DNA of 14,285 nt from Ephemerocybe angulata (taxonomy: Eukaryota > Basidiomycota > Agaricomycetes > Agaricales > Psathyrellaceae): the NCBI GenBank assembly GCA_013368325.1, contig JAACJK010000253.1:1-14285 (forward strand), written 5' to 3'. Below, piece by piece: positions 1-9,909 of this stretch. The first letter of the stretch is position 1, and every line of letters starts with the position of its first letter. The position numbers and the translations under genes were made by a program. The notes beneath the pieces are model-generated. The model did not search any database. It had not been told where the DNA came from and worked only from the letters and a program-made list of their open reading frames with translations.

Positions 1-585
1 TACCTCAATCATTGCTTCCCCGATGGTGCCGTGCGCGAATGAGACAAGGTTAAGGCGGTGTGAGTCCCGAGAAATACACGTGTGCTCGGGTCGGCGCGTT
101 ATGAGACGCGGTGTCATAAATCAAGGTCCGATTGGAGCAATTTTGAGAGGAAGGTTACGTACCTGTGTGACATTCAAAGGAAAGCTGGAAGAGGAAAATG
201 AGAAAAACATCTCGGCGTATTATTACTTATTTTGCCCTACCATATTGAGCACGGGCTTGGCCCTTGATGAAGTCTATTTTCCACGGAACTACAGTCAGAG
301 TATAATTAGGGTAGAGAGTCAACCGACACTCACCTGCCGACTGACATAGATCCATGCCTCGGAAATTGAGGGAAAGGGTTGCATGAGTGTCGATGTCGTG
401 AGGCCAAGAATGGGACTTTACTTCAAAGGTGGCGCGCGTCGAGAACCGTGGCATTCAGGTATTCGGTCTATTCAAGATTCGACCTGGCGACGTCAAGTCA
501 CGACACAGATGGATCCGGCGACCGAAATGGTCTAGAAGTCGGGAACGCGCCACTATATTCTGGGCAAGGTGGGCGACGATGTGGA
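1..585. other. No assembled gene; isolated splice-donor-like sites
   Basis: I see no convincing gene. On the minus strand there are donor-like sites following short open stretches: a GTGAGT near 328-333 and a GTACGT near 154-159. They resemble the exon ends further along the window but cannot be joined into a consistent frame. The overlapping short plus-strand ORFs share no start context, domain or exon structure that I recognise. Confidence 0.35.
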
Positions 586-1560
586 CTGCAGTAGGGCGGA
601 AATATGAATTGGATCGAGAGGGCATAGTGTGACAGAAAATCGAGATACGTACCTGAAAACACGGATGACGAAGTCACGATATAAATTCATCCCGCGGTCG
701 AGGTAATGACTATGTCATACATGAAGCTGGATGGAGCCGCGCAATTTCCCCGAGCTCCGTCGTGCCTTTCCCCTGCTGGGCCTCGTCAAAGATGGGAGAA
801 CAAAATCATCAGCACAATGTACTGTATTGCGCCAAGGAACTATGACTGTCTAACGTTGGGCTACGAATATGATTAAAATGTGGATGATGTGCGAGTCGAA
901 GGTGTGTACGTACCGGGGTCACCGGTGACAAAATCACAAAAGAAATGAATCCGGCAGCGACTTCAATTGATCTGGAAAGCCGCAGCGTTGGGGCCGCCGT
1001 AACCTGGGGAATGGTCCGAGGAATGCTGGCATGGCGAAGTCACGACAGAAATTCATCCGCCGATCGAGGTGGTCAAGGTCAGCTTGCCTGTGCGAAATAA
1101 GGTCAGGGCGACGCACCGAACATTCCCCCAGGAAACTCGAGTATCACCCGTCACGGTTCTGACCGCCACATACTGGAGCCCAGCTCCGAGACTTTCGACG
1201 ATGTCTAGAGAGCAGCGGGTCAGTCAACGAAGCGTAGTAAGTCTGTCACGTACCAATCGTCTATATTGCCCCGACATGATAGAAATGAATCCCACGAGCG
1301 GAGCCTGGGAGGCTGGCGAGATGACGAAAGACGAGTCGGGTACTGTGGGCGGTGGTTTGCACTAATACATCTAGAGCTTTCAGAGCTGTGTCGAGGTGAT
1401 TGAGTCAATCAAGCCAATGAAGGTATATAGCTTACCATATAGCTTCTGAGGTTGCAAAGTGCCGAGGAGGCTACAGGGTTATTGCGATGGAAGAACATCC
1501 TAGGAGTTAAGCCCCAACCCAGAGTACGTTGGGAACGATAGGCTCACCTTGAATAAAGAA
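586..1560 (-). pseudogene. Unrecognised multi-exon gene or gene remnant carrying the FYR repeat motif
   Basis: Several textbook introns are visible on the minus strand: 1547-1500 (48 nt, GTGAGC donor, CTTAAC-like branch site, CTAG end), 1435-1386 (50 nt, GTAAGC to ACAG), 1253-1205 (49 nt, GTACGT, CTGAC branch site, CTAG) and probably 652-586 (67 nt, GTACGT to GCAG). The exon between the second and third introns has an open frame with protein-like stretches such as STRLVFRHLASLPGSARG, followed by IHFYHVGAI and a stop. Four copies of the window's recurring motif lie here, centred near 685 (LDRGMNLYRDF), 948 (CRIHFFCDF), 1050 (LDRRMNFCRDF) and 1285 (ARGIHFYHVG). The frames of adjacent exons do not join without stops, so this is either a decayed copy or a gene hidden by indels. 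I do not recognise the protein family. Confidence 0.4.
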
Positions 1561-1849
1561 GAACCGCCGAAGAACTGGGTTGTGGGAAAGAATGGAAAGA
1601 GAGTGTACGGAATTGCCTCGTCGACATCGGGATGCGAACGGCGCAGCCGATGTCTGCTCTAAGTCTCCCATCGGGCGTGCGTCTTCCCTCCATCTTCTGG
1701 AGTCGCATTAGAACGATGAGGAGGCATATGAAATACATGTATTCAGCAGTCCGGTGTGGTATAGCATCGCAGTACAAGAAAGAGCATGACCAAATAGTGT
1801 TAACGCTGGGCTGGGGAGGACTCACCCGTTCCACCACCACTCGTAATCA

Positions 1850-2695
1850 TGTTGACCCGCCGTCACGTCCCTGCCCATCCGTCCACCCATCGTCCGATGC
1901 CCGCTGCCACCCTCGTATCCCTGACCATCGCCCGATGTTATGACATTTATTCTCAGACTCAGGTTGCAGAGGTTACATCGGGCTGTAACGAGAGCTTCCC
2001 ACGCCCGTGAGCTCGGCGTCAAATGTTGTAAGTCCACATTCACCGACCCTAGGAATTGAGACTGACATTATATCACCACAGCGTCTAATACCAGACACCA
2101 ATGAACCACCCTGTCCGCCGGTCACAGCAGGTCCAGCCGCGACTCCAGCGTCGGATGTGCATCCACCCTCCGATGTCCCATTACATGACTCGCAGCCCGA
2201 GACCTGATCAAGTTCGCAGTCATGCTTCTCTCCTCATGCCACTGCGGGTCTACAGCTATACGACACACACCGCTGATGATCTATAGTCTGAAGCAGTGGC
2301 GCACCTCTGACGATGTCCGCCGTTCATGACCATCTCTCTCGACGCCCACCACCATGACACACACCTGGATCGACCCCGCCCTCGCGCTATCCACACCGTC
2401 ACACCTATCGCCCTGCCGGCACCGTCTGCGTCCGTCCTTCGTTTAAGAATGACTGGGTCAACACCCGCCCGCTCGCCGTGCGCCGCCACCTGAGCCATCG
2501 CCCTGCCACCTACTAGCCTCTGCGCGCCCCACCACCGCGTCAGTCTTGCACACGCCGCTCGTAGACCCACGACCGAATCGACACCCTCGTCGTCCCATCG
2601 ACCGCATCGCTGTGAACCTCCCTTCGCGTAGCCGTAGCCATACCTGCATGTAATAGTTAGTAGTAGTCCCCATGGCCCCGCGTCGGGGACATACG
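1850..2695. other. C-rich, strand-asymmetric region without a convincing gene
   Basis: The plus strand is visibly richer in C than in G over most of this stretch, with recurring CCACC, CGCCC and TCCGATG words; CCGATG or CGATG recurs between about 1890 and 2310. A 162-codon minus ORF at 2256-2744 and several smaller ones run through it, but they are low-complexity and Arg/Gly-rich. They look like by-products of the skew rather than protein. I recognise no domain and no exon chain. Confidence 0.4.
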
Positions 2696-3015
2696 GTCCC
2701 TCTGCGCGCCGGGTCATAATGAAGGGGGGCGGAGAATGAAGCACCTAATTAAAAGGCCTTGAAAGGACGCTTTGTGAGCGCAAAACGGGGAAGCACAAGA
2801 AGGGATTTCAAAGCAGTGATAGTTACCTCTCACCGCAAAGCACCACCGTGTAGCGCCACACCCCCCCTTCGAGCACACGAGGAACCCTTGACTCGATGCA
2901 AAGAAATGAATTATAGAGTCGTACTTAAACACACCTAATCGACCTTCCGACTCCACTTCCTGCCTGTCGGAGTACCCGTCCTCGCAGGTGGGTCCTAACA
3001 CCACTCGCAATCGGC

Positions 3016-3884
3016 TCATACAACCCTCCAAGTGCTCTCTCTTTTCCGATGGAATCCGAGATCGGACGGAACCCCTCCCAACCGTCCTAAGACCTTCCTC
3101 TCCTCGTGCTTCCCCCAGTACATGTACATCTGAGCAGCGAGGACAGTGTTGAGGATGAGGCGAGGAGGAGGCTGGACTGGACGAGCGGGTCGCCGACCTC
3201 CTGTGCGGTGAAGACGCGGGCGAGGCAGCCCAGGACCTGGGGGACGACGGCGAAGGCGGAGAGCTGCCCCGTCGACTGTGCATGTGCGTTCTGGCGGATC
3301 TGCGGGAACTTGGAGATGAGGCTCAGCGGAAGCGTCGCGAGCGGGGCGAGTGCGAGGGTGTCCTTTGATATGACGCTGAGGGCGTAGGTGGTGCACACGG
3401 CGGCGACGGTGTCACGAGGAGCCGCGAGGACTTGAGTTTGTTGGGGATGGGCGAGTAGAGGATGATTAGGAAGGTGATGATGGTGATTTGGAGCGCGAGG
3501 AAGAGGTTCTCGCCGTAGGTGCTGAACGGGAAGGCGTTCCAGACGCTATATGCGAGTGTGATAGCGTATGACAGCGTTTCAAGCACGTATGACGGTAGAG
3601 AGGGCCCTCGCGCGTTGATGACTGGGATAAATTCGTAAGAATAATAGAGATGGAAAATGGCTGGGACGCACTGAGGAGGATCGACCACAATTCCGACTCC
3701 CCAAAGCCTTCGATAGCGCATATTTCAGACAAGGAATGTCGCTAACGTTCAAGTTTTCATCCAGGCTGGTGTAGCATTTGTAGAGCGACGGTGAGTACGG
3801 TCCAACTTCCAGGGTTCAAACTATTGTGAACTATACCTCTCCGACGGTTGATACTCCAAGACCCTTCACAAACCAAGGCAGATT
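3016..3884 (-). pseudogene. MPDU1: MPDU1-like (dolichol-P-mannose utilisation, PQ-loop) gene, multiply disrupted
   Basis: MPDU1/Lec35 proteins are ER-membrane PQ-loop proteins needed to use mannose- and glucose-phosphate-dolichol in glycosylation. Conserved blocks appear in order but in different frames. A CYTSLDENLN-type start is near 3776, followed by DIPCLKYALSKALG. Then come VGIVV, and an ILL / INARGPSLPSYVLETL block interrupted by a likely 50-nt intron (3685-3636, GTGCGT donor, CTTAC branch site, CCAG). Next are NAFPFSTYGENLFLALQ (about 3542-3490), the second PQ loop SKFPQIRQNAHAQSTGQLSA (about 3313-3254), and the C-terminal LAAQMYMYWGKHEE (about 3142-3101). Frame changes fall after ALSKALG, around 3412-3402, and around 3160. 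The block normally holding the first K-x-PQ is missing, and the expected acceptor before CYTS reads CAAA with no AG. An upstream LPWFVKGLGVSTVG segment (3878-3837) may be the preceding exon. MPDU1 identity is secure from the pattern; whether this is a pseudogene or an error-bearing intact gene is not settled. Confidence 0.72.
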
Positions 3885-3889
3885 CTGTG

Positions 3890-4181
3890 GGATGGCTCGA
3901 ACGGATGTTCATTGTTGCGGAATGCAGCAAAGATGTGTTGACGCCGTTGGGCATCATCACCGAGGCTGTGATGTATGCGGCTGCGAGGGCGCCATGAGAG
4001 CAGGGAGGAGCAAGGGATACCATGCCGCGTCACGCGATGCGATGACGCACACGCTGCTGAGCGACGTCGTGGTCAGGAGCAAGCCATCGCCGATCCCGAG
4101 CCCGCCCGCATCTCAAATGGACATGGGAACGACATCCCATTTCGGTCAGAGGCCTCGCGCAGCTTCGAGATAGCGTATTAC
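3890..4181. other. No feature recognised
   Basis: This is the sequence upstream of the MPDU1-like gene. Overlapping ORFs exist on both strands, but none has a domain, intron chain or conserved stretch that I recognise. It may hold the promoter and first exon of the MPDU1-like gene, for which I found no clear start codon in frame. Confidence 0.3.
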
Positions 4182-4293
4182 GAACACTGTAGTTCACAGT
4201 ACTGTAGCACATTGTCATTCTGCTGCATTGCGTGTTCAAACACTGTAGTTCGCGGTACTGTAGCACATCATCATTCTGCTGCATTGCATGTTC
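4182..4293 (+). repeat. 56-bp tandem duplication (two copies)
   Basis: Copy 1 is 4182-4237 and copy 2 is 4238-4293, with no gap and no length difference. Both contain AACACTGTAGTTC, GTACTGTAGCACA and CATTCTGCTGCATTGC. I count six base differences, all transitions, and each falls in a CpG/TpG/CpA context. No ORF of interest spans it. Confidence 0.9.
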
Positions 4294-5339
4294 ATACGTT
4301 CAGCCCCACGCTTCGCACGAGCCAAGACCAGCGCTAGTCCGAGGCTCAACGCTGGGCAACGACTTACCCCAATGGGTACGCCCTTCTCGCTACCACTCTA
4401 GCTGAGTTATTCCCAGATACACCCCATGATACCGCTTCCTCGATAAACTTAGCCATACATCCCATTCTGGCCAGACGCGCTTCGTGCTCAATCGGGATGG
4501 CGATAAGTATGCTGCAAGTCCAGTGATACAAAATTATATCGTGGGCCGTAGTGCGTGATGATATATTAGAATGGGTCTGCACTGCATCGCCGATCATGTA
4601 TCGAAGCCCGCTCCTCGTACGCGCAGCACCACCCCTTCGGGGCTCGGCGCAGAGCCAACGCGAAGCAACGCCTCACCCCGATACAGTGAGCGCACTCTGT
4701 TCTCGCATGTCCATCTCGAAATCTCACCTATGTACACACCTCTCACGCACTACTCTACCCACCCTTGCTGATATCTCTCCCTCGCACACTATCCACGCAA
4801 TGGTGGAATCCGGCTAGGACACATACACTAAATGTAAGCAATAACCAAGAGCTCGCAGAGGCCTAACAGGGAGGATTTGGACAAACGACAGCCCGGCAAA
4901 CACATTCAATTATGCTCGTACCGAGGACAGTCTATACATAGCTGTAACACATCAGAGCTCTATATCATAAATCAAGAATACAAACGTACATTTGCACGAT
5001 CGCGCACATGCTATAGCCAGCTATTCACTCTTGATGGTCAACAACAAAATCAATCCAAAACAATGAAATAAACTCACCCGTCATGTTCGGCACCGTACAC
5101 CCAGCTCATGCGCTTCTGAGTGCGAGTCAGAACAATGATCCTCACACAGCAAATAATCAGATAGGCATGCACAGACACCTTCTCCATCGAGACGGGTCAG
5201 ACGACACCCTCAAAACGCACGCGTAGCGCCGAGCCAAGAAATATGACGAGGGGGATGTACCTCAGCCACGGCCCGCAGGCATCACAGCCTGAGTAAAGAG
5301 CAAGCATGAGCGAGCAAATTTGTGTGAATGAACCTGGTG
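4294..5339. other. No gene recognised; one diverged repeated segment
   Basis: I found no coherent exon chain. Two related 28-nt segments, at 4346-4373 and 4655-4682, match at about 21 of 28 positions. Each contains a GTRAG donor-like site on the minus strand (GGTAAGTCGTTGC and GGTGAGGCGTTGC). They look like exon ends of related but decayed units. The small plus ORFs at 4551-4817 and 4877-5071 show no domain. Confidence 0.35.
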
Positions 5340-6230
5340 AACTTACTGATATCCGACGTGGGGACGCGAGTGCAACGACGGTACCTGGTGAGTAATAAGT
5401 ACCAAGAATAAGTGGGACGATATGATGTAGGAAGCTGTAAGGATAATGTTTAGCTCAGACGACGTGCTCGGGTAATTGTAAGAGTGCGTGCTGGCGTGGG
5501 GTGAACTCGGGGCAGAGGGGAGAAGGAGTACCGCGTCAACGTACCGAATATTGCCGCCATCCATCGTCGTGCGCTGGCATTCCGGAAAAAGGAAGTATGC
5601 GTGAGCTCGTCGTGGTAGGGGAGGTCAATGTATAATGCTGAGCGTACCGATGTGTCTGTAATGGGTGAGGGGTGAGGAGCGACAGAGGCATGAGCACAGA
5701 GCGGGGATATGTTGAGCTCAACGGGGTGCGTATCTGGGTGCGATGTCACCAGTCGCTAAGGCAGGTATAACTATGTGGAGGTCAGTTTCCGGCATGGCAT
5801 GGAAAGTGCTCAAGGGACGTACGCACAGCGGCGAGCGCGCTGCGCTACAGCAACGACGAGACGAAGATGAGTGAGGTGAGTGATACAGAGAAAAAGACAC
5901 CAGGAAGGCCGTCGTCACCGCCGTCGATGGCAACAGCGACGACAGCGACGACACACAATAGAAAATGGACGGGAAAGGAAGGATGGAGGGAAACAGTATT
6001 GGGGGAAAGGAAAGAGCAGGTTGTGACATATAACCGGGTGAGAGAGTGACATGATGTGCCCGCCATCAGTCACATTCGGTGCGGGATGTTGAATCCGGTG
6101 AACGGACTTAGCGGGGAACGATATCTCATCGGAGGGCAGACTATGTTGTCCTCGCAACTGGGTATCTCGGAAATGAGTCGGAGATGGCAAGGTGTGATGA
6201 ACAGGTGAAGGAGAAATCAACAACTATTCT
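5340..6230 (-). other. Donor-rich minus-strand stretch, no gene resolved
   Basis: On the minus strand GTACG-type donors follow TCG or CG near 5539 and 5645, a further GTACGT lies near 5815, and acceptor-like CTCACCC...TTACAG lies near 5657-5675. This resembles a gene with very short exons, but the reading frames do not chain. The minus ORFs at 5450-5749, 5718-6029 and 5915-6223 are Ser/Pro-rich because of pyrimidine-rich DNA, and I recognise no family in them. Confidence 0.3.
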
Positions 6231-6443
6231 TAACGTGTAAATAGATTCTTAAACGATGGCGACACACCCGCTGCCATCAACCTTACACCCTCCGTCGATG
6301 AGCCTACGCAGTCAACACGCAGCTGTCTCCAGTCTCTCCTACTCGGATTCGACTTTAATTGCGGTCAATGAGTGCTTGGATCGCAATCCCAATATCGTCG
6401 TTATGTAAATACTAAGTACATTATTATGTACTGGTATTGATGT

Positions 6444-6644
6444 TTACACGCGCAGGATAGCCTCGTCGAGGGATAGAATTCCGCCGGCCGAGTGACGTTC
6501 AGTCGCTGGTGCATAGCCCCAGCAGAAGTCAACCACACACCCGGTGTGGTCCACCCCCACGTAGTTTATGCGCTCCATTTCGTCGTCATTGCTTTGAGAC
6601 AACGTATCTAATTCGACGTATTGAGGTGTCGTCGAGGGCGCCAT
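6444..6644 (-). CDS. Small hypothetical protein, 66 codons, unrecognised
   Basis: This is a complete ATG-to-TAA minus-strand frame that reads more like protein than its surroundings. The N-terminal half is Ser/Thr-rich and acidic (QSNDDEMERIN), followed by YVGVDHTGCVVDFCWGYA with two cysteines and three aromatic residues. It starts about 30 nt after the stop of the three-exon gene at 6675-7093, in the same direction. It could therefore be a further exon of that gene, but no intron I tried joins them in frame. No signal peptide or known motif is visible. A chance ORF cannot be excluded. Confidence 0.22.
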   Translation of the reverse strand: MAPSTTPQYVELDTLSQSNDDEMERINYVGVDHTGCVVDFCWGYAPATERHSAGGILSLDEAILRV

Positions 6645-6674
6645 ACGTGAGATGAGAGGAGATGAATTGATACA

Positions 6675-7093
6675 TCACGATTCGTTAATTACTTCGTAGT
6701 CTAGCGTAGGGTACTTGGATAACTGCGCGTGAGTCAGCCTGAGTCCGTTAGCGAGGTACGTACGTGCACGAGACCTCCATCGCTGATTTGAATGAGTTCG
6801 AGGTGGTGAGGATACACGGTCCATTTCGACTTGTGAGACGGGGATCCATGGGGTCGGTTATGGCAAATCCACCGATTTCCTATGCTCCAGGTTAGCATAT
6901 TCGCATGGATGTGGAGGCGTGAAAACAGGTGTGAGACATACCGGTTTAAGTCCCCGGGGATGTCATCTCGCATGCAGAGATGTTCCGGGTAGACAGGGCG
7001 CGGGCGTGAGCTTGGGACATTGCTCGGGGTAAAGCGCAGGAGTAGCGAGTGGGCGTTCAAGGAGATGTGTCCCGACATTTGGACTTGTACCAT
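6675..7093 (-). CDS. Hypothetical protein, three exons, unrecognised
   Basis: Exons are 7093-6942, 6884-6764 and 6722-6675, giving about 106 residues and a TGA stop. Intron 1 has a GTATGT donor and a perfect TGCTAAC branch site. The acceptor that keeps frame (ending at 6885) lies only a few bases after the branch site; the next AG (6880) would give an early stop. Intron 2 (6763-6723, 41 nt) has GTACGT, a CTGAC branch site and GCAG. Exon 1 begins MVQVQMSGHISLNAHS, exon 2 contains KWTVYPHHLELIQISDGG, and exon 3 ends LSKYPTLDYEVINES. There is no transmembrane segment, signal peptide or known domain. The consistent phase across two introns favours a real gene; the tight branch-to-acceptor spacing is the weak point. 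Confidence 0.45.
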
Positions 7094-7139
7094 TATGGTA
7101 TGTCCCCTGTTAGTTCTTCGACGGGATATCTTGGCGTGC

Positions 7140-7185
7140 AGATCATATATCTGTGCGTTTTTAATATATTCAAATTATGTTAATT
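7140..7185 (-). promoter_or_regulatory. AT-rich candidate core promoter of the three-exon gene
   Basis: A short AT-rich stretch that reads GAATATATTAAAAACGC on the minus strand (about 7156-7172) lies roughly 65-80 nt upstream of the ATG at 7093. The position suits a fungal TATA-type element. It is suggested by composition and location only. Confidence 0.25.
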
Positions 7186-7217
7186 GAGCCTTTCGATACT
7201 TATCACTGTGCTTGATT

Positions 7218-7376
7218 ACAGTGCCGGTCGCGGGATAATTTCTATCGTCTCGGCACGTTGTGGATACACCAAGCACCCCTCTCCACCCCCAGTACATCCT
7301 TCAACCAAACTTCCCCTTGACGACTCACCAGCTCATTCCTCAAGGTCGCTTGCCGGACGAATTTCTATCATCTCGC
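7218..7376 (+). repeat. 159-nt unit, plus-oriented copy (partner at 11357-11515)
   Basis: On the plus strand this starts ACAGTGCCGGTCGCGGGAT and ends near AATTTCTATCATCTCGC. It matches the minus strand of 11515-11357, with the same total length. The first 35 and last 55 or so bases match best. It holds two copies of the FYR core (7224-7251 and 7344-7374), separated by an intron-like segment whose acceptor CCTCAAG is kept. The donor, GGTACGT in the partner, reads AGTACAT here, so this copy looks decayed. It sits about 125 nt upstream of the three-exon gene and points away from it. Confidence 0.75.
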
Positions 7377-7384
7377 TTCCCCTT

Positions 7385-8990
7385 CGCCGGTGCGTCTCTC
7401 TCTCGCTTGTACCCACCTCTCTCCTCCCTCTGGCGTATATTGCGCTCGCGATCGCCGCACGTTGTTGCGTCGTCCGTCTTCTCTGATGTGTTAGAGGAAG
7501 GGCGAGTGCATCGTCCTTGAAGTACGGCGAAGGGTCGGTGGTTTATATCGACAGTTCATGTATAGAATATCAAAGTTAATACATTATTCAATGGTGATAG
7601 TGTGATGTCCCGTCTCGTTTCCAGTTATATGACTAGTCCTCCGCTAGTCTGTAATATGGATGTCTATGTGAGTACCATTAAAATTAAATTTGATTGAAAT
7701 TTTTGCCCTACCGACTGACTGTGAATTCACTGAATCGCGAACACATGTGAGCAAAGTCAAATAACTCGCGGTACAGCAAGCCAACCCATCAAATGTGTAG
7801 TACAGCCATTCGCGTAGCCACAGCTCACGAAACATGCCCAGAAGATACAAATACTCAAATTGACCAACTCCACCAGGGTCATACAAAGTCAACAAAACCA
7901 AGTCTATTCATTTCATACGATGTATATCAGATTATCAGGCCAACATCCTACATATCTACATCGTGCGACACACAGTAATACCCGGACCACGAGATCTCAA
8001 GAAATAGTCATCATCGCCGCCCACTAAACTCATCGCGAGCTCGCGTGTATCATTCAGAGTTGAAAGAGCTATTCTGATTTTGCCACGCACAGCTTGAGCG
8101 CGCATTTTGTCGAAATATGGGTCGCGCTTTTCAGAACTCGAAGTATACGACATACAGAGCATGGTAAGCTGGAATAGATGTTCAATGGGGCGCCCGAGAC
8201 GACTATTCCGAGCCTGACTTTCGTGACTATGGTGTGTACGGGTCATTACGCCTGCTCCCAGCGTATATACGCGTGATATTCCGTCGCGAGTGTTATCACG
8301 CCGGATTTCTAGAATCGCTTCGCGAGTATCTAACTGCGAATATTGCGTGCCGAAACTGCGAGTGTGCATGCACAGAAATGAAAGGACACAACTGCTGGAG
8401 GCTCGAGTTCCCAGATGCTTTAGACTGAGCTCTCGGGCGAGATATCATTATTTGCGTTTCGAATTATCAGGATAATTGATTCAATCCACCCAACTTCTAG
8501 GTAATACTACTGACCATAGAGTACTCCACTAACATCGTTCTGAGAAATTTACGATAATAGGTGCGCGAATTATCCCACCTCGATGGACTCAACTCTTCGT
8601 GCTATTGTACATTCTGCCGCATATATATAAGCTCGTACGATATGTACCACAGCTGAGTTTGCCTCGAACTCACAAGTCCAATTTTCCTCGAGACTGCCCC
8701 ACAGAGTTCAATGCGCACATACTTTGCCATGACTCGCCGACAACTCAAATGAAAGGGAATATATTAAATATGGGGTATACTTTAAATATAAATACACATT
8801 CCGAGCGCCCACACAAACCATCAAGCAACTGACAGAGGCCGCACGCACGTCTGATTCCGTGATCTGGAAGAGCAGTGCTCGACCTGTCTCGAGCAATGGG
8901 CCGAGTCCAAAAAGCATGCCTCACACACTTGGTGCGGGAGGAGCAGCTCGGTCCGAAGGCGGTCAGTAAGTTATTCACTTTCTCTGCGCA
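7385..8990. other. No gene recognised
   Basis: This stretch is moderately AT-rich, with many short ORFs. The longest, 7956-8369 on the minus strand (137 codons), is complete and Arg/Ser/Thr-rich, but shows no domain, intron chain or compositional distinction that I trust. A CATATATATAAGC sequence at about 8619-8631 resembles a TATA element on the plus strand but has no gene downstream. An AT-rich run is present at about 8758-8796. Confidence 0.3.
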
Positions 8991-9015
8991 GTGGACATGG
9001 CGAGATACGATGGTC
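8991..9015. repeat. Diverged 25-nt repeat (partner at 9317-9341)
   Basis: GTGGACATGGCGAGATACGA here corresponds to GTGGACGTGGTGAGATGCGA at 9317. On the minus strand both read as the end of an exon-like segment with an [R][x]S[x]LxxST pattern followed soon by a stop. The segment next to this copy follows a good acceptor (CCAGCCTCTAG, 9049-9039) and lies downstream of a GTGAGT donor near 9096, so it may be a decayed copy of an exon of the neighbouring two-exon gene. Confidence 0.5.
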
Positions 9016-9229
9016 TATTAGAAATAGCCACACTCTAGAGGCTGGAGTACTGATATATATTTATGTAGGTAGGAGGTCGCTTGGTCGGGTAACTCACGGT
9101 CCAGTGGTCCCCGCTTTCCCAATCACCGGAGTTGCGGGATTGGACTTGCATTTCGCTTGAGGGCCTGACGTTTGACGTGAGTTACGCTATCACGTACATA
9201 CACAGTGTGGGACTGTGATAAGGACTTTG

Positions 9230-9603
9230 TCAAGCCCAAACACATCGTTCGTGAGCAGACGGCGGTGAGGAGCATTGGGATTCGAAGGCGCGGAGGGAGT
9301 TATTTAATGTCTCTAGGTGGACGTGGTGAGATGCGATTGTCTGGTGTGCTTGGACGGACTGTAGAGAAATAATATCCCGTAGTTTTTACCTAGATACGAG
9401 GACCTCCATTGGTCCGACACCTCACATTGCGCGCTCAATCGTGTTAAAATCAAATCTATTATCCCCGTCGTATTCAATTGACTCGGATGGTGTGTCACTA
9501 GATAGGGTAATACTTTAGCGTATATCTCGTCATACACGGGAGATATACGCTCGACATGAGCCTCCAAACGCCCCACGCGGGTTTCGTGCCAAGACGATGC
9601 CAT
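9230..9603 (-). CDS. Hypothetical protein, two exons, unrecognised
   Basis: Exon 1 (9603-9390) starts MASSWHETRVGRLEAHVER and reads as ordinary soluble protein through DLILTRLSAQCEVSDQW. A GTAAAA donor follows. The acceptor that keeps the frame open is CTCACC...CACCTAG at 9313 (77-nt intron); a nearer CTACAG at 9359 would make a 31-nt intron and an early stop. Exon 2 (9312-9230) gives ETLNNSLRAFES and ends HERCVWA followed by TGA, about 98 residues in all. There is no known motif and no membrane segment. The donor is weak and the second exon short, so this remains a candidate; a further exon-like segment bounded by GTCAG and GTGAGT lies just downstream at about 9163-9097. Confidence 0.35.
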
Positions 9604-9867
9604 CCAAATTCCTTCAGATTTCCGAATGTGGACATATGTAATATATCGTCTATTTTAATCGAGAAAAGTGCCTAAACGCCACATTGTGACAGATTGCCTT
9701 GAATTATAGAACATCTCGCACGACGTACACGCAAGGATAGCACACTGAATTAGACTCGCACACATTTCGCATGTAAGCGCTCGGGCGCCTATTTGGAAAG
9801 CTTCATGTGTCGTGCCTGGGCAACCGGTAATCACCTCACGTAAATCACAAATTCTCGGAGTTAATCC

Positions 9868-9887
9868 TGTGCTGGCTATCCAGCACA
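9868..9887. other. Perfect 8-bp hairpin
   Basis: TGTGCTGG (9868-9875) pairs perfectly with CCAGCACA (9880-9887) around a 4-nt CTAT loop. It lies about 110 nt beyond the stop of the six-exon gene on the minus strand. There is no T-run or other known signal next to it. Confidence 0.7.
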
Positions 9888-9909
9888 AAGACACCCGAGC
9901 CGCGACCCG

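Noticed and set aside
2714..3283. 189-codon minus ORF
   Set aside because: It overlaps the MPDU1-like C-terminal region in another frame and its Ser/Pro-rich start is a frame shadow.
3811..3825. GGGTTCAAACT as a tRNA B-box
   Set aside because: There is no matching A-box, no cloverleaf pairing, and the sequence departs from the B-box consensus after the first seven bases.
8619..8631. CATATATATAAGC as a plus-strand TATA box
   Set aside because: No plausible gene or exon chain follows it on the plus strand.
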